In this document: positions 15,717 through 25,451 of the stretch, one piece after another
Layout of the letters: each line of letters opens with the position of its first letter
How positions within the stretch are numbered: position 1 is the stretch's first letter
Assembly (NCBI RefSeq): GCF_001707885.1
Contig: NZ_MASS01000040.1
Coordinates: forward strand, 1-39,255
DNA: 39,255 nucleotides
Direction: 5' to 3'
DNA from: Desulfosporosinus cupriresistens
Lineage (GTDB): Bacteria; Bacillota; Desulfitobacteriia; Desulfitobacteriales; Desulfitobacteriaceae
The notes under the pieces: model-generated
Databases searched by the model: none
Told to the model about the DNA's origin: nothing
Seen by the model: only the letters and a program-made list of their open reading frames with translations
Program-made: the position numbers and the translations under genes

Positions 15717-15941
15717 TTAACACTTTTTAACCTGAGAACTCTTTCCTTGGAACTGAGCTCGGGAGCGATAGGCATTAAGCCACGCTTCTTGTACAACATC
15801 CTCAGCATCTTCGCGATTGCCAGTTAGCTGATAGGCAAGCTGATAAAGTTTTTCATAATTATCGGCATACAGATGATCGAATTGATCAGCCAGAGCCCTC
15901 AAGGTTTCCAATTTTCGCTCTGTGTCCTCACCGCTAATCAT
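15717..15941 (-). pseudogene. 3'-truncated ECF sigma factor (region 2 only)
   Basis: 74 aa. The N-terminal half of an ECF sigma factor: LYADNYEKLYQLAYQLTGN, then EDAEDVVQEAWLNAYRSRAQFQGKSS. The region 2 core is intact with its own GGTGGAAG ribosome site and ATG, but it ends SQVKKC without a linker or region 4 (a full protein is about 170-200 aa). It overlaps in content with the other fragment at 8177-8605 (both have the EDA..Q.A..AY motif), so they are not two halves of one gene. The DedA fragment follows it. Confidence 0.7.
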
Positions 15942-16077
15942 TGTTTTCTTCCACCGTTGTTATTCATCTATATTACCTAACCCATGAAGAATTTTAGGCT
16001 CTAAAACCACCCTACTGTATACCCTCTCATTATGGCATAACGCTTGTACAAAATTTGGCGAATGGAGTCACAGAAAC

Positions 16078-16104
16078 AAAAAGCCCCTACCTTCCGGTAG
16101 GAGC
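16078..16104 (-). terminator. Terminator of the PadR/DUF2812 operon
   Basis: Read leftward: GCTCCTACC-GGAA-GGTAGGGGC then TTTTTG. Stem of 9 (one G-U) with a GGAA loop and U-run. Confidence 0.65.
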
Positions 16105-16126
16105 GATACATAACAAATCAGTTAGA

Positions 16127-16277
16127 TATCTAATGCCCTTAGCAATGCTGAGGGTTTACTTATTTGTAAAAGAAATCCTCTCACAAGGAGGGGGAGTGAA
16201 GGAGGATAAGGAATGAAAAAAGTTAGATTTATATTAACCGTTATATTAACGGGTAACCGTCTGTTAAATTGATGCTA
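16127..16277 (+). repeat. 151-bp repeated leader element, copy 2
   Basis: Matches 6957-7107 in the same orientation. Here the first hairpin is perfect (CCCTTAGC-AAT-GCTGAGGG) and the second (CCTCTC/GAGGGG) is kept with a wobble pair, so RNA pairing may have been selected. It ends abruptly after the micro-ORF. It lies antisense to the tail of the PadR/DUF2812 transcript. Confidence 0.75.
16213..16272 (+). CDS. 19-aa micro-ORF MKKVRFILTVILTGNRLLN
   Basis: Twin of the ORF at 7042, with the same GGAGG-7-ATG arrangement. Differs at the last residues and by silent changes. Either a short peptide gene or the surviving start of a secreted protein gene. Confidence 0.35.
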   Translation: MKKVRFILTVILTGNRLLN

Positions 16278-16333
16278 ATTCACCTTTAGATCAAAGCTCT
16301 TGATTAGGAAAGTGCAATACCGATCAGTTTTGT

Positions 16334-16870
16334 TTATCGATCTTCGTTTCTTTTTATTTTGAGCATTACAAATCCGAGCAATATAATAAACATACTACAT
16401 ATAGTTATTCCAAAACCAAGCTGAACCAGTTTGTTTGGCGTCAATGGCTTTGAAATGAAGAGGAAAATGAATTGTGTTACCAAAGCAATAAGAAGTGATA
16501 TGAAAGAGAAGGAGATTGCTGCAACTATTCTTCTGTTTCTTTTTATAATACTTTCATAATCGCTGAATGCCTCTGGACGCTCATCTTTATACTCTTTCCT
16601 CCAAATATTCACACTTGACATATGACCCAAATATTCCCATCCAAATTCTTCATAGGTTGATCTATAATCATTACGAGGAAAAGCTTGTAAATCACAAACA
16701 AAACGATATTTTTTAGGCATTCCACGTTTAAAAGTCATTAGAATTGAACTCCATTGACCTATATTATCAAAATGCCACCCTTCAGACGCCATTTTTTCAA
16801 GCCAGTTTTCAAAGTCAGCTGGGACAACATTTCGGTAACCCGGAAACAATACTGTTTTCTCATCCCTCAT
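16334..16870 (-). CDS. DUF2812 membrane protein
   Basis: 178 aa. The soluble N-terminal domain follows the DUF2812 pattern: FENWLEKMASEGWHFDNIG, FKRGMPKKYRFVCDLQAF, YRSTYEEFGWEYLGHMSSVNIWRKE. Two membrane helices follow (about 118-138 and 152-172) and a basic end. Genes of this family routinely follow a PadR regulator, as here: the ATG overlaps the PadR stop by 4 bp (ATGA), so the two are translationally coupled. The function of DUF2812 is unknown; a PadR-controlled membrane stress response is inferred. Confidence 0.85.
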   Translation of the reverse strand: MRDEKTVLFPGYRNVVPADFENWLEKMASEGWHFDNIGQWSSILMTFKRGMPKKYRFVCDLQAFPRNDYRSTYEEFGWEYLGHMSSVNIWRKEYKDERPEAFSDYESIIKRNRRIVAAISFSFISLLIALVTQFIFLFISKPLTPNKLVQLGFGITICSMFIILLGFVMLKIKRNEDR

Positions 16871-17184
16871 AACAATCCCTCCGAATTTTTACTAAGTTCA
16901 GCAATGCGCATTGCTTCCTCACGTAATATCTGCTTGCCATTTTCAGAAATAATATAGGTTTTTCTGCGATTTTCCTCGCTGACTGCCTTAATAAGACCAT
17001 CCCCCTCAAGTTTACCAATGCTTGAATATACAGTACCAGCTCCAAGAACAATCCGACCGTTTGTTAACCCCTTTACATACTGCATAATAGCGTAACCGTG
17101 TTGAGCCTCTCTAAGAGAAAGCAGTATATAAAACATTGTTTCACTCATCGGAATATATCTTTTTCGAATTTTTCCAATGTCCAT
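16867..17184 (-). CDS. PadR family transcriptional regulator
   Basis: 105 aa, typical short PadR. Winged helix with SETMFYILLSLREAQHGYAI, the GRIVLGAGTVYSSIGKLEGDGLI recognition/wing segment and RKTYIISENGKQILREE. PadR proteins repress nearby operons and respond to small aromatic or drug-like ligands or cell-envelope stress. It is first gene of an operon with the DUF2812 gene (4-bp overlap). The upstream region has AT-rich tandem TATATCAC-type strings (17219-17242) that could be its operator. Confidence 0.88.
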   Translation of the reverse strand: MDIGKIRKRYIPMSETMFYILLSLREAQHGYAIMQYVKGLTNGRIVLGAGTVYSSIGKLEGDGLIKAVSEENRRKTYIISENGKQILREEAMRIAELSKNSEGLL

Positions 17185-17287
17185 TAATTCACCTCATTAC
17201 ATTTTATTCTTCATCGCGTTATATCACATCATAGTATATCACGGTGTTATATATTATGCCAACGCTTTGTTTGGAATTACACGTCGG

Positions 17288-17337
17288 TAATGAAAATTAG
17301 TCCCAGGCTTTTTACGGCCTGGGACTAATTTTCATTA
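17288..17337 (-). terminator. Very strong hairpin terminator
   Basis: Perfect 21-bp arms (TAATGAAAATTAGTCCCAGGC and its complement) with an 8-nt loop, 26 bp past the stop of the 244-aa gene. Confidence 0.8.
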
Positions 17338-17362
17338 CCTTTTTTGAGTCCTATAATTCAGA

Positions 17363-18097
17363 TTACGACAAGACCGGTCCGTTAACCACATCACTAAGGT
17401 AGTCTCCTCGATGTTCAGGTTTTGTTGCTAGACATTCTAATCGCCTGTCGGCAAGCAATTCATTTATACACACCCGTGAACCACCGACATAAGTCCATCT
17501 GAAATCGATCTCAGTCGCTACACACCAGGTACGGTCATCCGGCCACCACAAGCTAGGGATAAGAGGCTCATGACCATACTTGTTGATAAACACCCCTTTG
17601 GCAATCTTATCTAATGGTACATTCAGTAAATAATAGCCTCGATCTGGTAGTTGAATACGTGGTACAGCTTGATCTAAACGTTGTATGGCTTCATCTATAC
17701 CTGCATAACCCTCCCAAAAACAAACCCAACATCGCTGTAGACTAGTTGTGTGAACCGCTAGCAACTCTGTTAGTGGAATTAGCTCCTCCCTTGGACACTG
17801 GCCCAGTAGCGGTGGTTTTAGAGCTAAGGTAGAACTAACGGGTTGGCAAATCGCTTCCCACTGCATCTCAGGATGAACTGAACGTCCGGACCAAGCAGCT
17901 ACCTCGCTCCACCGTACTATGCCACAACCTTTGTTATCCTCCGCTGGATGGAATACGCGAGCGTATTCATTAAATACATTTGGAATTACGGATCCTACAG
18001 GCGTGCCCCGTTTTCTCTCAAGGAAAGTATATAATAGCCATTCTGCCGGTTTAATATCTTCTGGTATCGTTACATATTTGGCTAACTGTAGCACCAC
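17363..18097 (-). CDS. Conserved hypothetical protein, 244 aa
   Basis: Soluble protein rich in Trp and Arg with no signal peptide or membrane helix. Notable segments are LERKRGTPVGSVIPNVFNEYARVFHPA, RCWVCFWEGYAG, a YYLLNVPLDKIAKG stretch, and a C-terminal SLWWPDDRTWCVATEIDFRWTYVGGS followed by a Cys/Arg-rich INELLADRRLECLATKP. The late block is the kind seen in a widespread bacterial hypothetical family found singly in soil actinobacteria and Firmicutes; I cannot name a function. No clear ribosome site precedes the start, so a slightly different start is possible. Single gene with its own terminator. Confidence 0.65.
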   Translation of the reverse strand: MVLQLAKYVTIPEDIKPAEWLLYTFLERKRGTPVGSVIPNVFNEYARVFHPAEDNKGCGIVRWSEVAAWSGRSVHPEMQWEAICQPVSSTLALKPPLLGQCPREELIPLTELLAVHTTSLQRCWVCFWEGYAGIDEAIQRLDQAVPRIQLPDRGYYLLNVPLDKIAKGVFINKYGHEPLIPSLWWPDDRTWCVATEIDFRWTYVGGSRVCINELLADRRLECLATKPEHRGDYLSDVVNGPVLS

Positions 18098-18485
18098 TCA
18101 CAACACCCCACCAAATTTAATCGTATATGTTTGCCCAGAATTTCTCTTGTAGGTGTTCACCGTAACAAAACTAGCAGTTTAAGCTTGTTTTGATTCCTAT
18201 AAAAGATGTCCGTAAAATCCCCTCGTCCAAGTATGTATGAGGGGACCAGCTAAAATCCCTTGAAAATGCTAGTTAATCGATAATAGTTAAAAGAAAGAAA
18301 CGGCTCTAAGCTCCTTAAAATTTGAGTAACATGGATTTAGAGGGATGCAAATATAATGGGAGTTTAACGAACCAAATAATATTATTGGCAAAGTGTCATA
18401 ATGTTACCAACACACTTAAAGAGTAAAATAAAGGTAAGCCTAACATTAGTGTCTAATAAATAAGGAATGATGGAGGGATTAAAAA
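18098..18485. other. Gene-free divergent intergenic region
   Basis: Lies between the leftward 244-aa gene and the rightward osmC-like gene, so it carries both promoters. One small hairpin (CCCCTCGTCC..GAGGGG, 18220-18244). Nothing else recognised. Confidence 0.4.
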
Positions 18486-18914
18486 ATGGGTAATCAATTG
18501 GAAGTTTCAGTTGACTTAACGAATCAGAAGGTTCAATTGACTGGGGTAGCAAGAGCAAATCCAGCAATTATTATTGACTGCCTACCCCCTCTAGGGGATG
18601 GACAAGGTTATACGCCGCTTGAATTGCTACTAATAAGTCTAGCCTCGTGTAGTGGAACTACGGTTTTGACGTTGCTTAGAAAGATGAGAAAGAACATCTC
18701 TGGGCTTAAGGTTAACGCAAAAGGTATAAGGCGTGAGCAACCCCCAACTTCATTTCAAAAGATTACTCTTAAATTTGTAATAATTTCTGAGGATGTTCAA
18801 CGTTCAGAAGTGGAGAAGGCGATTAAGCTTACTGAAGAAACATACTGTCCTGTATGGACTATGTTGAAGAATAACGTTGAGGTTATTCCAGAATTTCGCA
18901 TTGTCACTCAATAA
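18486..18914 (+). CDS. OsmC/Ohr family peroxide-handling protein
   Basis: 142 aa. Family members reduce organic hydroperoxides with two cysteines; here Cys55 (ISLASCSGTTVLTLL) and Cys121 (TEETYCPVWTML) stand at the expected sites, and GYTPLELLLISLASC is the OsmC core. It is closest in type to the YhfA-like OsmC branch, not Ohr. The ATG has GGAGG 9 nt upstream. Single gene in the cytosol. In an anaerobe it would protect against traces of peroxide, although some OsmC-like proteins have other substrates. Confidence 0.85.
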   Translation: MGNQLEVSVDLTNQKVQLTGVARANPAIIIDCLPPLGDGQGYTPLELLLISLASCSGTTVLTLLRKMRKNISGLKVNAKGIRREQPPTSFQKITLKFVIISEDVQRSEVEKAIKLTEETYCPVWTMLKNNVEVIPEFRIVTQ

Positions 18915-19276
18915 CGGTTAGTTGTGAATCGTCAAATCATTTACGCTACCAATTATGGCACCTGTATCATTATTGTGAATGCTGGTGCATTGCATAACGC
19001 CCACTATCGGATACAATGCCAAATAATTTTCTTCTTTCCGTATTAAAGTACGGTAACTTAGCTTCGTTAAAGACCCATATTTTGAACGTATCTTTAACTT
19101 CCAGAGTGCTAGTAGCTAAAAATGCATTGAATAATTTCTTTAAGATTTTTTAAATTTATACTTGATTTTTATTAGCAGGATTATTCTTAAACCCTTCATT
19201 AACTAACCGCCCCATTTAATAAGTGTAGGGCAGCATCAGTAAGATAATTGGAACCATGCGCACTGGAGGTAGTGGA
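18915..19276. other. Gene-free stretch
   Basis: AT-rich spacer without a supported reading frame. It contains the upstream region of the RCC1-like gene. Confidence 0.35.
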
Positions 19277-19657
19277 ATGGACTTATATAAAGACAACGAT
19301 ACCATAACCGCGGGTCGTCGTCATACCGTTGGTCTTAAATCGGACGGCACGGTGGTGGCTGTGGGTCGCAATAAGGAAGTAGAATGCGATGTAAGCGGCT
19401 GGCGCGGTATTGTGGCGATAGCGGCGGGTAGTCATCATACCATCAGCCTTAAATCGGACGGTACCGTGACTGCTGTGGGTTGGAATGAGCATGGCCAATG
19501 CCATGTAAGTGGCTGGCGCGATATTGTGGCGGTTGCCGCGGGTTGCGCTCATACTCTCGGCCTTAAATCGAACGGCACGGTGGTGGCTGTGGGTGATAAT
19601 GAATATGGCCAATGCGATGTAAGCAGTTGGCGTGGCATCCAACTGCCCGGCAATTAG
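19277..19657 (+). CDS. Short RCC1-repeat protein
   Basis: 126 aa from the ATG with GGAGG 7 nt upstream. Three RCC1-type units, each reading ITAGxxHTxGLKSDGTVxAVGxNxxGQCDVSGWRGI. A full RCC1 propeller has seven blades, so this is either a fragment or a unit that oligomerises. No signal peptide. The units differ in synonymous positions yet share long DNA identity, consistent with recent internal expansion or contraction. Bacterial RCC1 proteins of this type are usually surface or interaction proteins. It is followed by a weak hairpin. Base composition is richer in GC than its flanks, suggesting transfer or relic status. Confidence 0.6.
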   Translation: MDLYKDNDTITAGRRHTVGLKSDGTVVAVGRNKEVECDVSGWRGIVAIAAGSHHTISLKSDGTVTAVGWNEHGQCHVSGWRDIVAVAAGCAHTLGLKSNGTVVAVGDNEYGQCDVSSWRGIQLPGN

Positions 19658-19686
19658 TTTTCAATATTAATAATACATATAATAAC

Positions 19687-19730
19687 GAAAGCCATGCGCC
19701 GAAGTTAAGTAAATGCATTCCTTGGCTTTC
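19687..19730 (+). terminator. Possible terminator of the RCC1-like gene
   Basis: GAAAGCCA / TGGCTTTC arms with a long 28-nt loop, followed by AATCTTTC. Weak. Confidence 0.3.
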
Positions 19731-19820
19731 AATCTTTCTATATGCGCTGGCGCTACAAAACTCAGTACAACTAACTAAGATCATTGTTACCTCTCCAAAT
19801 CTAAGAGCTTAATATTCCTA

Positions 19821-19961
19821 TTACTGCTCTCCATCTTCAGAAGAACTTTCCTTATGTTTAATTTTTCGGGTGTAGTCTTTAATTGATTTATGTGGACGTG
19901 TGCCCGTGTTGAAGATGGCCTGAGTTCTTGGTTTTCGGACTAGTTTTGATTTTTTTTTCAT
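19821..19961 (-). CDS. Small basic protein, 46 aa
   Basis: ATG with a perfect GGAGG 5 nt upstream. Highly basic N-terminal half (MKKKSKLVRKPRTQAIFNTG), then RPHKSIKDYTRKIKHK and an acidic tail (ESSSEDGEQ). No membrane segment. The charge pattern suggests nucleic-acid or ribosome binding, but no family was recognised. The frame extends upstream to 20021 without a ribosome site. Confidence 0.5.
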   Translation of the reverse strand: MKKKSKLVRKPRTQAIFNTGTRPHKSIKDYTRKIKHKESSSEDGEQ

Positions 19962-20109
19962 GTTTTCCTCCGACCTCGTAAGAGCCAATTGACCACAGAA
20001 GAAGGACGTAAAAGTGCGCACAGTCAGTGAATCGAACAGTTCCTTTGCTTAATAATGTCGAGTTCTCTTCTCTTTTTTAAGTGGTTCTCGTTTTAGTGCA
20101 TAACATAAG

Positions 20110-20130
20110 CCCCATACACTCGGCATGGGG
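20110..20130 (-). terminator. Short terminator hairpin
   Basis: CCCCAT / ATGGGG stem with a 9-nt loop, then CTTATGTT on the minus strand, 29 bp past the end of the YdjM-like gene. Confidence 0.4.
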
Positions 20131-20158
20131 AGTAACCACCTTCTTTCAAAGCCAAAAG

Positions 20159-20887
20159 TTAACTATTCAAATGGGTTAGTACTGCTGCAGGCAAATACGA
20201 CGTTGCTAAAGCAAAAATAAAATAGGCGAGAAGTCCAAACCGTATCACTACAACATCCCCAAAGCTACCCGTGCGAATTGAAAAGGGCAAACGAATTCGC
20301 CTTTTGATCACAGGATAAAACAACGGAACTCCATGCGCCATGAGATCCAGCAGTAAATGGCTTAGATATCCGGCTCCGTAGACATATAGCAAGGCCACAC
20401 GCCAAGGCGTCAATATTGGGATATAGCCTAATAAAGTATCTGCACCCCACAAGAAAAGGCCCATACCTAACAAAGTATGGCTAATGCCTCGATGCTTCAT
20501 AGATGCAATAACGACCAATGCTACAGCTATTACGCCAGAGAAAAGGCTAATCCGAGGAGCATAGTGTAGCAGTACACTTAAAAAGCTGGAAGAGTGACAA
20601 ACAAGCCTTATCAAACTTGGAATACGCAGGAAGATACTCATACTAAGCAGTAACACACCGCCTACCATAGCTCCAATGCGCGTCTTACCAAGTGCCCCAA
20701 AGAGAGTTTGGTCAATCGTACTTCCTGGTTGATCTATGTCTGGTAATAGTCCTCCTAAGACAGTCCCACCGAGGCTAGCTGCTAAAATCATTGCGTCTTG
20801 CGGCGTAGAGAGTGTTGTTTTCACGAGCATAGGATAGGCAACAGCCCATGCGGCCAACGCACCCGCGATATGTGTTTTTCCCATCAT
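20159..20887 (-). CDS. YdjM/DUF457-type membrane-bound metal-dependent hydrolase
   Basis: 242 aa. The family signature is complete: N-terminal MMGKTHIAGALAAW (metal His), GGLLPDIDQPGS (Asp pair) and KHRGISHTLLGMG (His cluster), spread over about six membrane segments. LexA-regulated E. coli YdjM belongs here. Enzymatic activity is presumed from conserved metal ligands, and the substrate is unknown, perhaps lipid. The ATG has GGAGG 10 nt upstream. Single gene. Confidence 0.85.
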   Translation of the reverse strand: MMGKTHIAGALAAWAVAYPMLVKTTLSTPQDAMILAASLGGTVLGGLLPDIDQPGSTIDQTLFGALGKTRIGAMVGGVLLLSMSIFLRIPSLIRLVCHSSSFLSVLLHYAPRISLFSGVIAVALVVIASMKHRGISHTLLGMGLFLWGADTLLGYIPILTPWRVALLYVYGAGYLSHLLLDLMAHGVPLFYPVIKRRIRLPFSIRTGSFGDVVVIRFGLLAYFIFALATSYLPAAVLTHLNS

Positions 20888-21005
20888 TTCAAAAGTTCCT
20901 CCATGTCGATTGTTTCAGTTGCTTCAATGTGCAAAAAACAGTTTCAGCTCCCCTTCAACTCCAAGCAGTGATATATGCTTGATTTGATGGCTATCTATGA
21001 CTTTA

Positions 21006-21212
21006 TCACAACCCTTTACGATTGGTTATTTTTGACCTATCAGACGGCCTCACCCCCTCTCCACGAAAATTTTTCTGTGGTCTGAATATCCATGTCCCAC
21101 TTCGGTCTGTTACCTCATACACATATTTAAGGTCTGGAAAGTATATCTTACTACCAAACGGCACATCTGGCGAGGTAACCATTGCTATACATTCTTGGAC
21201 AGTTAAAACCAA
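21006..21212 (-). CDS. Doubtful small ORF, 58-68 aa
   Basis: Reads MVTSPDVPFGSKIYFPDLKY, EVTDRSGTWIFRPQKNFRG.., which looks protein-like (balanced composition, alternating strand pattern). However, neither the TTG at 21212 nor the internal ATG has a ribosome site. It could be a remnant of a larger gene. Confidence 0.25.
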   Translation of the reverse strand: MVLTVQECIAMVTSPDVPFGSKIYFPDLKYVYEVTDRSGTWIFRPQKNFRGEGVRPSDRSKITNRKGL

Positions 21213-22061
21213 AGGCTGTTACTCAACGACTATTCATGAATCTATTTGATTTTGTTTAGGCTGTTACAATCATTGCCCAGTGTACCGCACTGAACAGTAT
21301 CCTTGTTTGAGTTACTTTTCTTTCGGCTGGAGTAAAGTGATATGGGAAGCTAGTTCGTCCCTTGATTGAATTCTAAGTAACCATGGATGACTTAACAATT
21401 CCCGTAATACCTCTTTTTTGTGAGTCGATATCTCTACCTTTTAGCTCTACTTAGCTCTACCCGAACCATCCTACCGACTGGAATCTCAAGGGTTTCTAGA
21501 TATTGAACGTCCATTTGTCCTTGCTTCCTTTCATTTTGGTTGCAAAAAAAATTAGAGCAACACTATCCCGATTCTCAGAATAGATTGCCTTACTTGATTA
21601 ATACGGTTAACTTTATGGCGCCAGAAATCACTTTACCCCAGCCGATGGAGAGTAAACAATCTGACAACGGCAGCAAGGGAATTGCTTTCTCTGGCAAACG
21701 GTTTGTAAGACTAGTTCTTTTGACGCAGAAACACGGACAAGTATATCTAACAGAGTGAGAAAGAGATACCTTGGAGCGAAACCCTGGAAGCCTCTTGTAG
21801 CAAGGACTTCGCCAGAATATCTTCGATTTTATAGCCAATTCACTTTATCTTCTTGGAACGACATGACGCGGAATCAGTCCAGAGAACGATTCTTGCAAGC
21901 GTCAAACGATTACTGAAGCTTATAAATCGCCTTTTGCTGTTTGGTATTAAGTATAATTCGGTTTTTAGTCTGATGTTTGATGATTTCATGAGCAATCCTA
22001 TCTTTGGGAAGCCTTTGGTCACGAGAACGGTCTATATGACACGTGACCAAAACGCTGAAAA
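21213..22061. other. Gene-poor debris region
   Basis: About 850 bp with several short open frames on both strands and none with a proper start. A 25-codon minus-strand frame (MDVQYLETLEIPVGRMVRVE.., near 21437-21514) has a weak AAGGAAG before it. Codon texture in 21540-22000 suggests a heavily decayed gene, perhaps a transposase, but I cannot name it. Confidence 0.3.
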
Positions 22062-22103
22062 AAGAGGCTTCTCGCAAGTTCAGTGAACTCATGAAAAGCC
22101 TCT
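22062..22103. terminator. Double-stem hairpin downstream of groEL
   Basis: AGAGGCTT / AAGCCTCT outer arms with AGTTCA-GTGAACT inside. About 130 bp past the groEL stop; on the minus strand it is followed by TTTTTTCAGCG, fitting a groEL terminator. Confidence 0.55.
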
Positions 22104-22111
22104 AATCCACA

Positions 22112-22141
22112 GCATACCCTAGTCGGGTATGCATTTTTTTA
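22112..22141 (+). terminator. Intrinsic terminator pointing right
   Basis: GCATACCC-TAGT-CGGGTATGC followed by ATTTTTTT. The U-run is on the plus strand, yet no plus-strand gene was found upstream, so a short RNA may end here. Confidence 0.6.
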
Positions 22142-22233
22142 TCAGAAAATGTTCCCGTTTTGTTACCGCTAGGGGTTTTTAGAGGGGCTCATACCGTTGA
22201 AATGCTTGGTATAAGCGGCTTCTAGACTTTGAC

Positions 22234-23898
<1,665 letters not shown>

Positions 23899-23923
23899 TC
23901 ATATTAATTTGAGTCTTATAAAT

Positions 23924-24208
23924 CTAGCCAATAATAGCCAAAATATCTGCTTCTTTCAGAATTAAGTACTCTTCGCCCTCATACTTAACTTCGGTGCCGG
24001 CATATTTGGAATAAATTACTTTATCGCTTACTTTAACGTCAAGAGCAATGCGAACACCCTTTTCCATTTTACCAGGACCTACAGCGACCACTTCGCCCTC
24101 TTGTGGCTTTTCCTTAGCGGTATCTGGCATAATGATTCCGCTCTTAGTTTTTTCTTCCATCGGGAGTGCTTTAATGATCACCCGGTCTGCGAGAGGTTTA
24201 ATGTTCAT
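23924..24208 (-). CDS. groS: Co-chaperonin GroES (10 kDa)
   Basis: 94 aa, normal length. Caps the GroEL ring. Typical [20 protein letters not shown] start, the mobile loop [17 protein letters not shown], and [25 protein letters not shown] at the end. A strong GGAGGG precedes the ATG. First gene of the operon. The CIRCE element lies 52 bp upstream of the start codon. Confidence 0.98.
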   Translation of the reverse strand: MNIKPLADRVIIKALPMEEKTKSGIIMPDTAKEKPQEGEVVAVGPGKMEKGVRIALDVKVSDKVIYSKYAGTEVKYEGEEYLILKEADILAIIG

Positions 24209-24259
24209 GAAGAAAAGTCCCTCCTTAATGTTTTTAATTAATATTTTATTTAATATTTG

Positions 24260-24286
24260 TTAGCACTCGACTCTGTTGAGTGCTAA
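24260..24286. promoter_or_regulatory. CIRCE element (HrcA operator)
   Basis: Exact TTAGCACTC-N9-GAGTGCTAA, the canonical CIRCE inverted repeat bound by HrcA. It sits upstream of groES and predicts heat-shock derepression of the operon. Confidence 0.98.
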
Positions 24287-24499
24287 CAATATATCTATAA
24301 TAATATGCAAGGGACCGCTGGAAAGCAACCCCCCCAATCTTTGAAAAACATAATTTTATCTTAAAAATCCTTTAGAAATCGTTTAAATACTAACTATTTC
24401 AGGCTCTAGTTATAATTAATGCTTTCAAGGCCCCCCCCGGAGCGCATTACCACATCATCTAACCACTATATTGCCCGATTTCCATTCTTTTATTCATGA

Positions 24500-25327
24500 T
24501 TATGTCTCCATCATCAATTTTTGCTGACGCTGAGAAACTTCCTCGAACATAGACCCCAACGCTTCACAAACTCTGGGATTTTCCAGATTAAGCAGATATA
24601 TCTTTGTTTTTCCAATTTTTAAATTTGAATCCAAATGTTCCTGCTCAATAAGCATATTTTCTTTTAAGGTATAACGAATAAAATCTTTAACTTGTGGAAC
24701 AGATCGTCCCAGAAGTTCTGCCAAAGCAGCTCTCGCTTTCGTTGACGCAACGTAAGGTAAGCGAGTCTGAAGGCTTCCTATAACTTGGATTCCTTGATCC
24801 AAATCGTTTTCTGCACGATACTCTGTTTCAGGTTTTTCATGGAGAAGCCACTGTAAGATATCTTCCCCTTCGCTGTATGGTTGGAGGGCATGATGAACGC
24901 TTCCAGTTACGCCAATTACTTTTACTTCTTTTCCCCAAGCCCGAACCTTTCTCACGAATGGAAGAAAGTCTCCATCCCCTGTCAACAATAAATACATATC
25001 AAAAGTAGACGTTCGTGTAAGCAATATTTCTTGAGCTTCGAGCATTAACTCCAGATCCGCTGCATTATGACGGAGTCCCGTACTGGCATAATTGTTTTTC
25101 CCAAAGACATGTCGCGTAAAAACATTTGTCTTTTGGAACGTCGTTTGTGTTCTCCAGAACTCTTCCCTATCGAAGTTAGCGTAAAGATAGATCGCCAATA
25201 AATCCACTTTATTACGCGCTGCGTAATATCGTAAATACTCTTCCAATTGCTCGGGTGTTAATTCATAACCCCGCTCAAGTAATCCTGTCCAGATATTTTC
25301 GTAATCGACAAACGCTATGGCTTTCAC
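24500..25327 (-). CDS. NYN/LabA-like PIN-fold protein
   Basis: 275 aa from a GTG (VKAIAFVDYENIW..) with AGGTGG 6 nt upstream. N-terminal NYN domain (about 1-145) with the acidic metal-site residues of the fold: FVDYENIW, NAADLELMLEAQEIL and LLTGDGDFLPFVRKVRAWGKEVKVIG. This is a predicted ribonuclease fold with an intact acidic cluster. The C-terminal part (about 180-275) looks like a winged-helix/LOTUS-like module (TKARAALAELLGRSVPQVKDFIRYTLKEN). Probably an RNA-processing or RNA-binding factor. It lies between mogA and groESL on the same strand with no operon spacing to either. Confidence 0.8.
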   Translation of the reverse strand: MKAIAFVDYENIWTGLLERGYELTPEQLEEYLRYYAARNKVDLLAIYLYANFDREEFWRTQTTFQKTNVFTRHVFGKNNYASTGLRHNAADLELMLEAQEILLTRTSTFDMYLLLTGDGDFLPFVRKVRAWGKEVKVIGVTGSVHHALQPYSEGEDILQWLLHEKPETEYRAENDLDQGIQVIGSLQTRLPYVASTKARAALAELLGRSVPQVKDFIRYTLKENMLIEQEHLDSNLKIGKTKIYLLNLENPRVCEALGSMFEEVSQRQQKLMMET

Positions 25328-25405
25328 AACTTTCCACCTCACAAGCCCCTATGTCTACAATATCATACGCAAGAATCTGGACAGACGTGACAAGCCGAAT
25401 CAACG

Positions 25406-25442
25406 TTTAAGGGGTATGCATCAATTAAGCATACCCCTTAAA
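25406..25442 (-). terminator. Terminator of the mogA transcript
   Basis: Perfect 14-bp arms TTTAAGGGGTATGC / GCATACCCCTTAAA with a 9-nt loop, 9 bp past the mogA stop. Confidence 0.8.
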
Positions 25443-25451
25443 ACGTTAATG

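Noticed and set aside
17219..17242. CRISPR-like or tandem repeat of TATATCAC strings
   Set aside because: Only two or three short AT-rich units, no spacers. At most a PadR operator.
19283..19642. 119-codon minus-strand frame over the RCC1-like gene
   Set aside because: Its repeats simply mirror the RCC1 repeats on the other strand. The sense frame has GGAGG and the known pattern.
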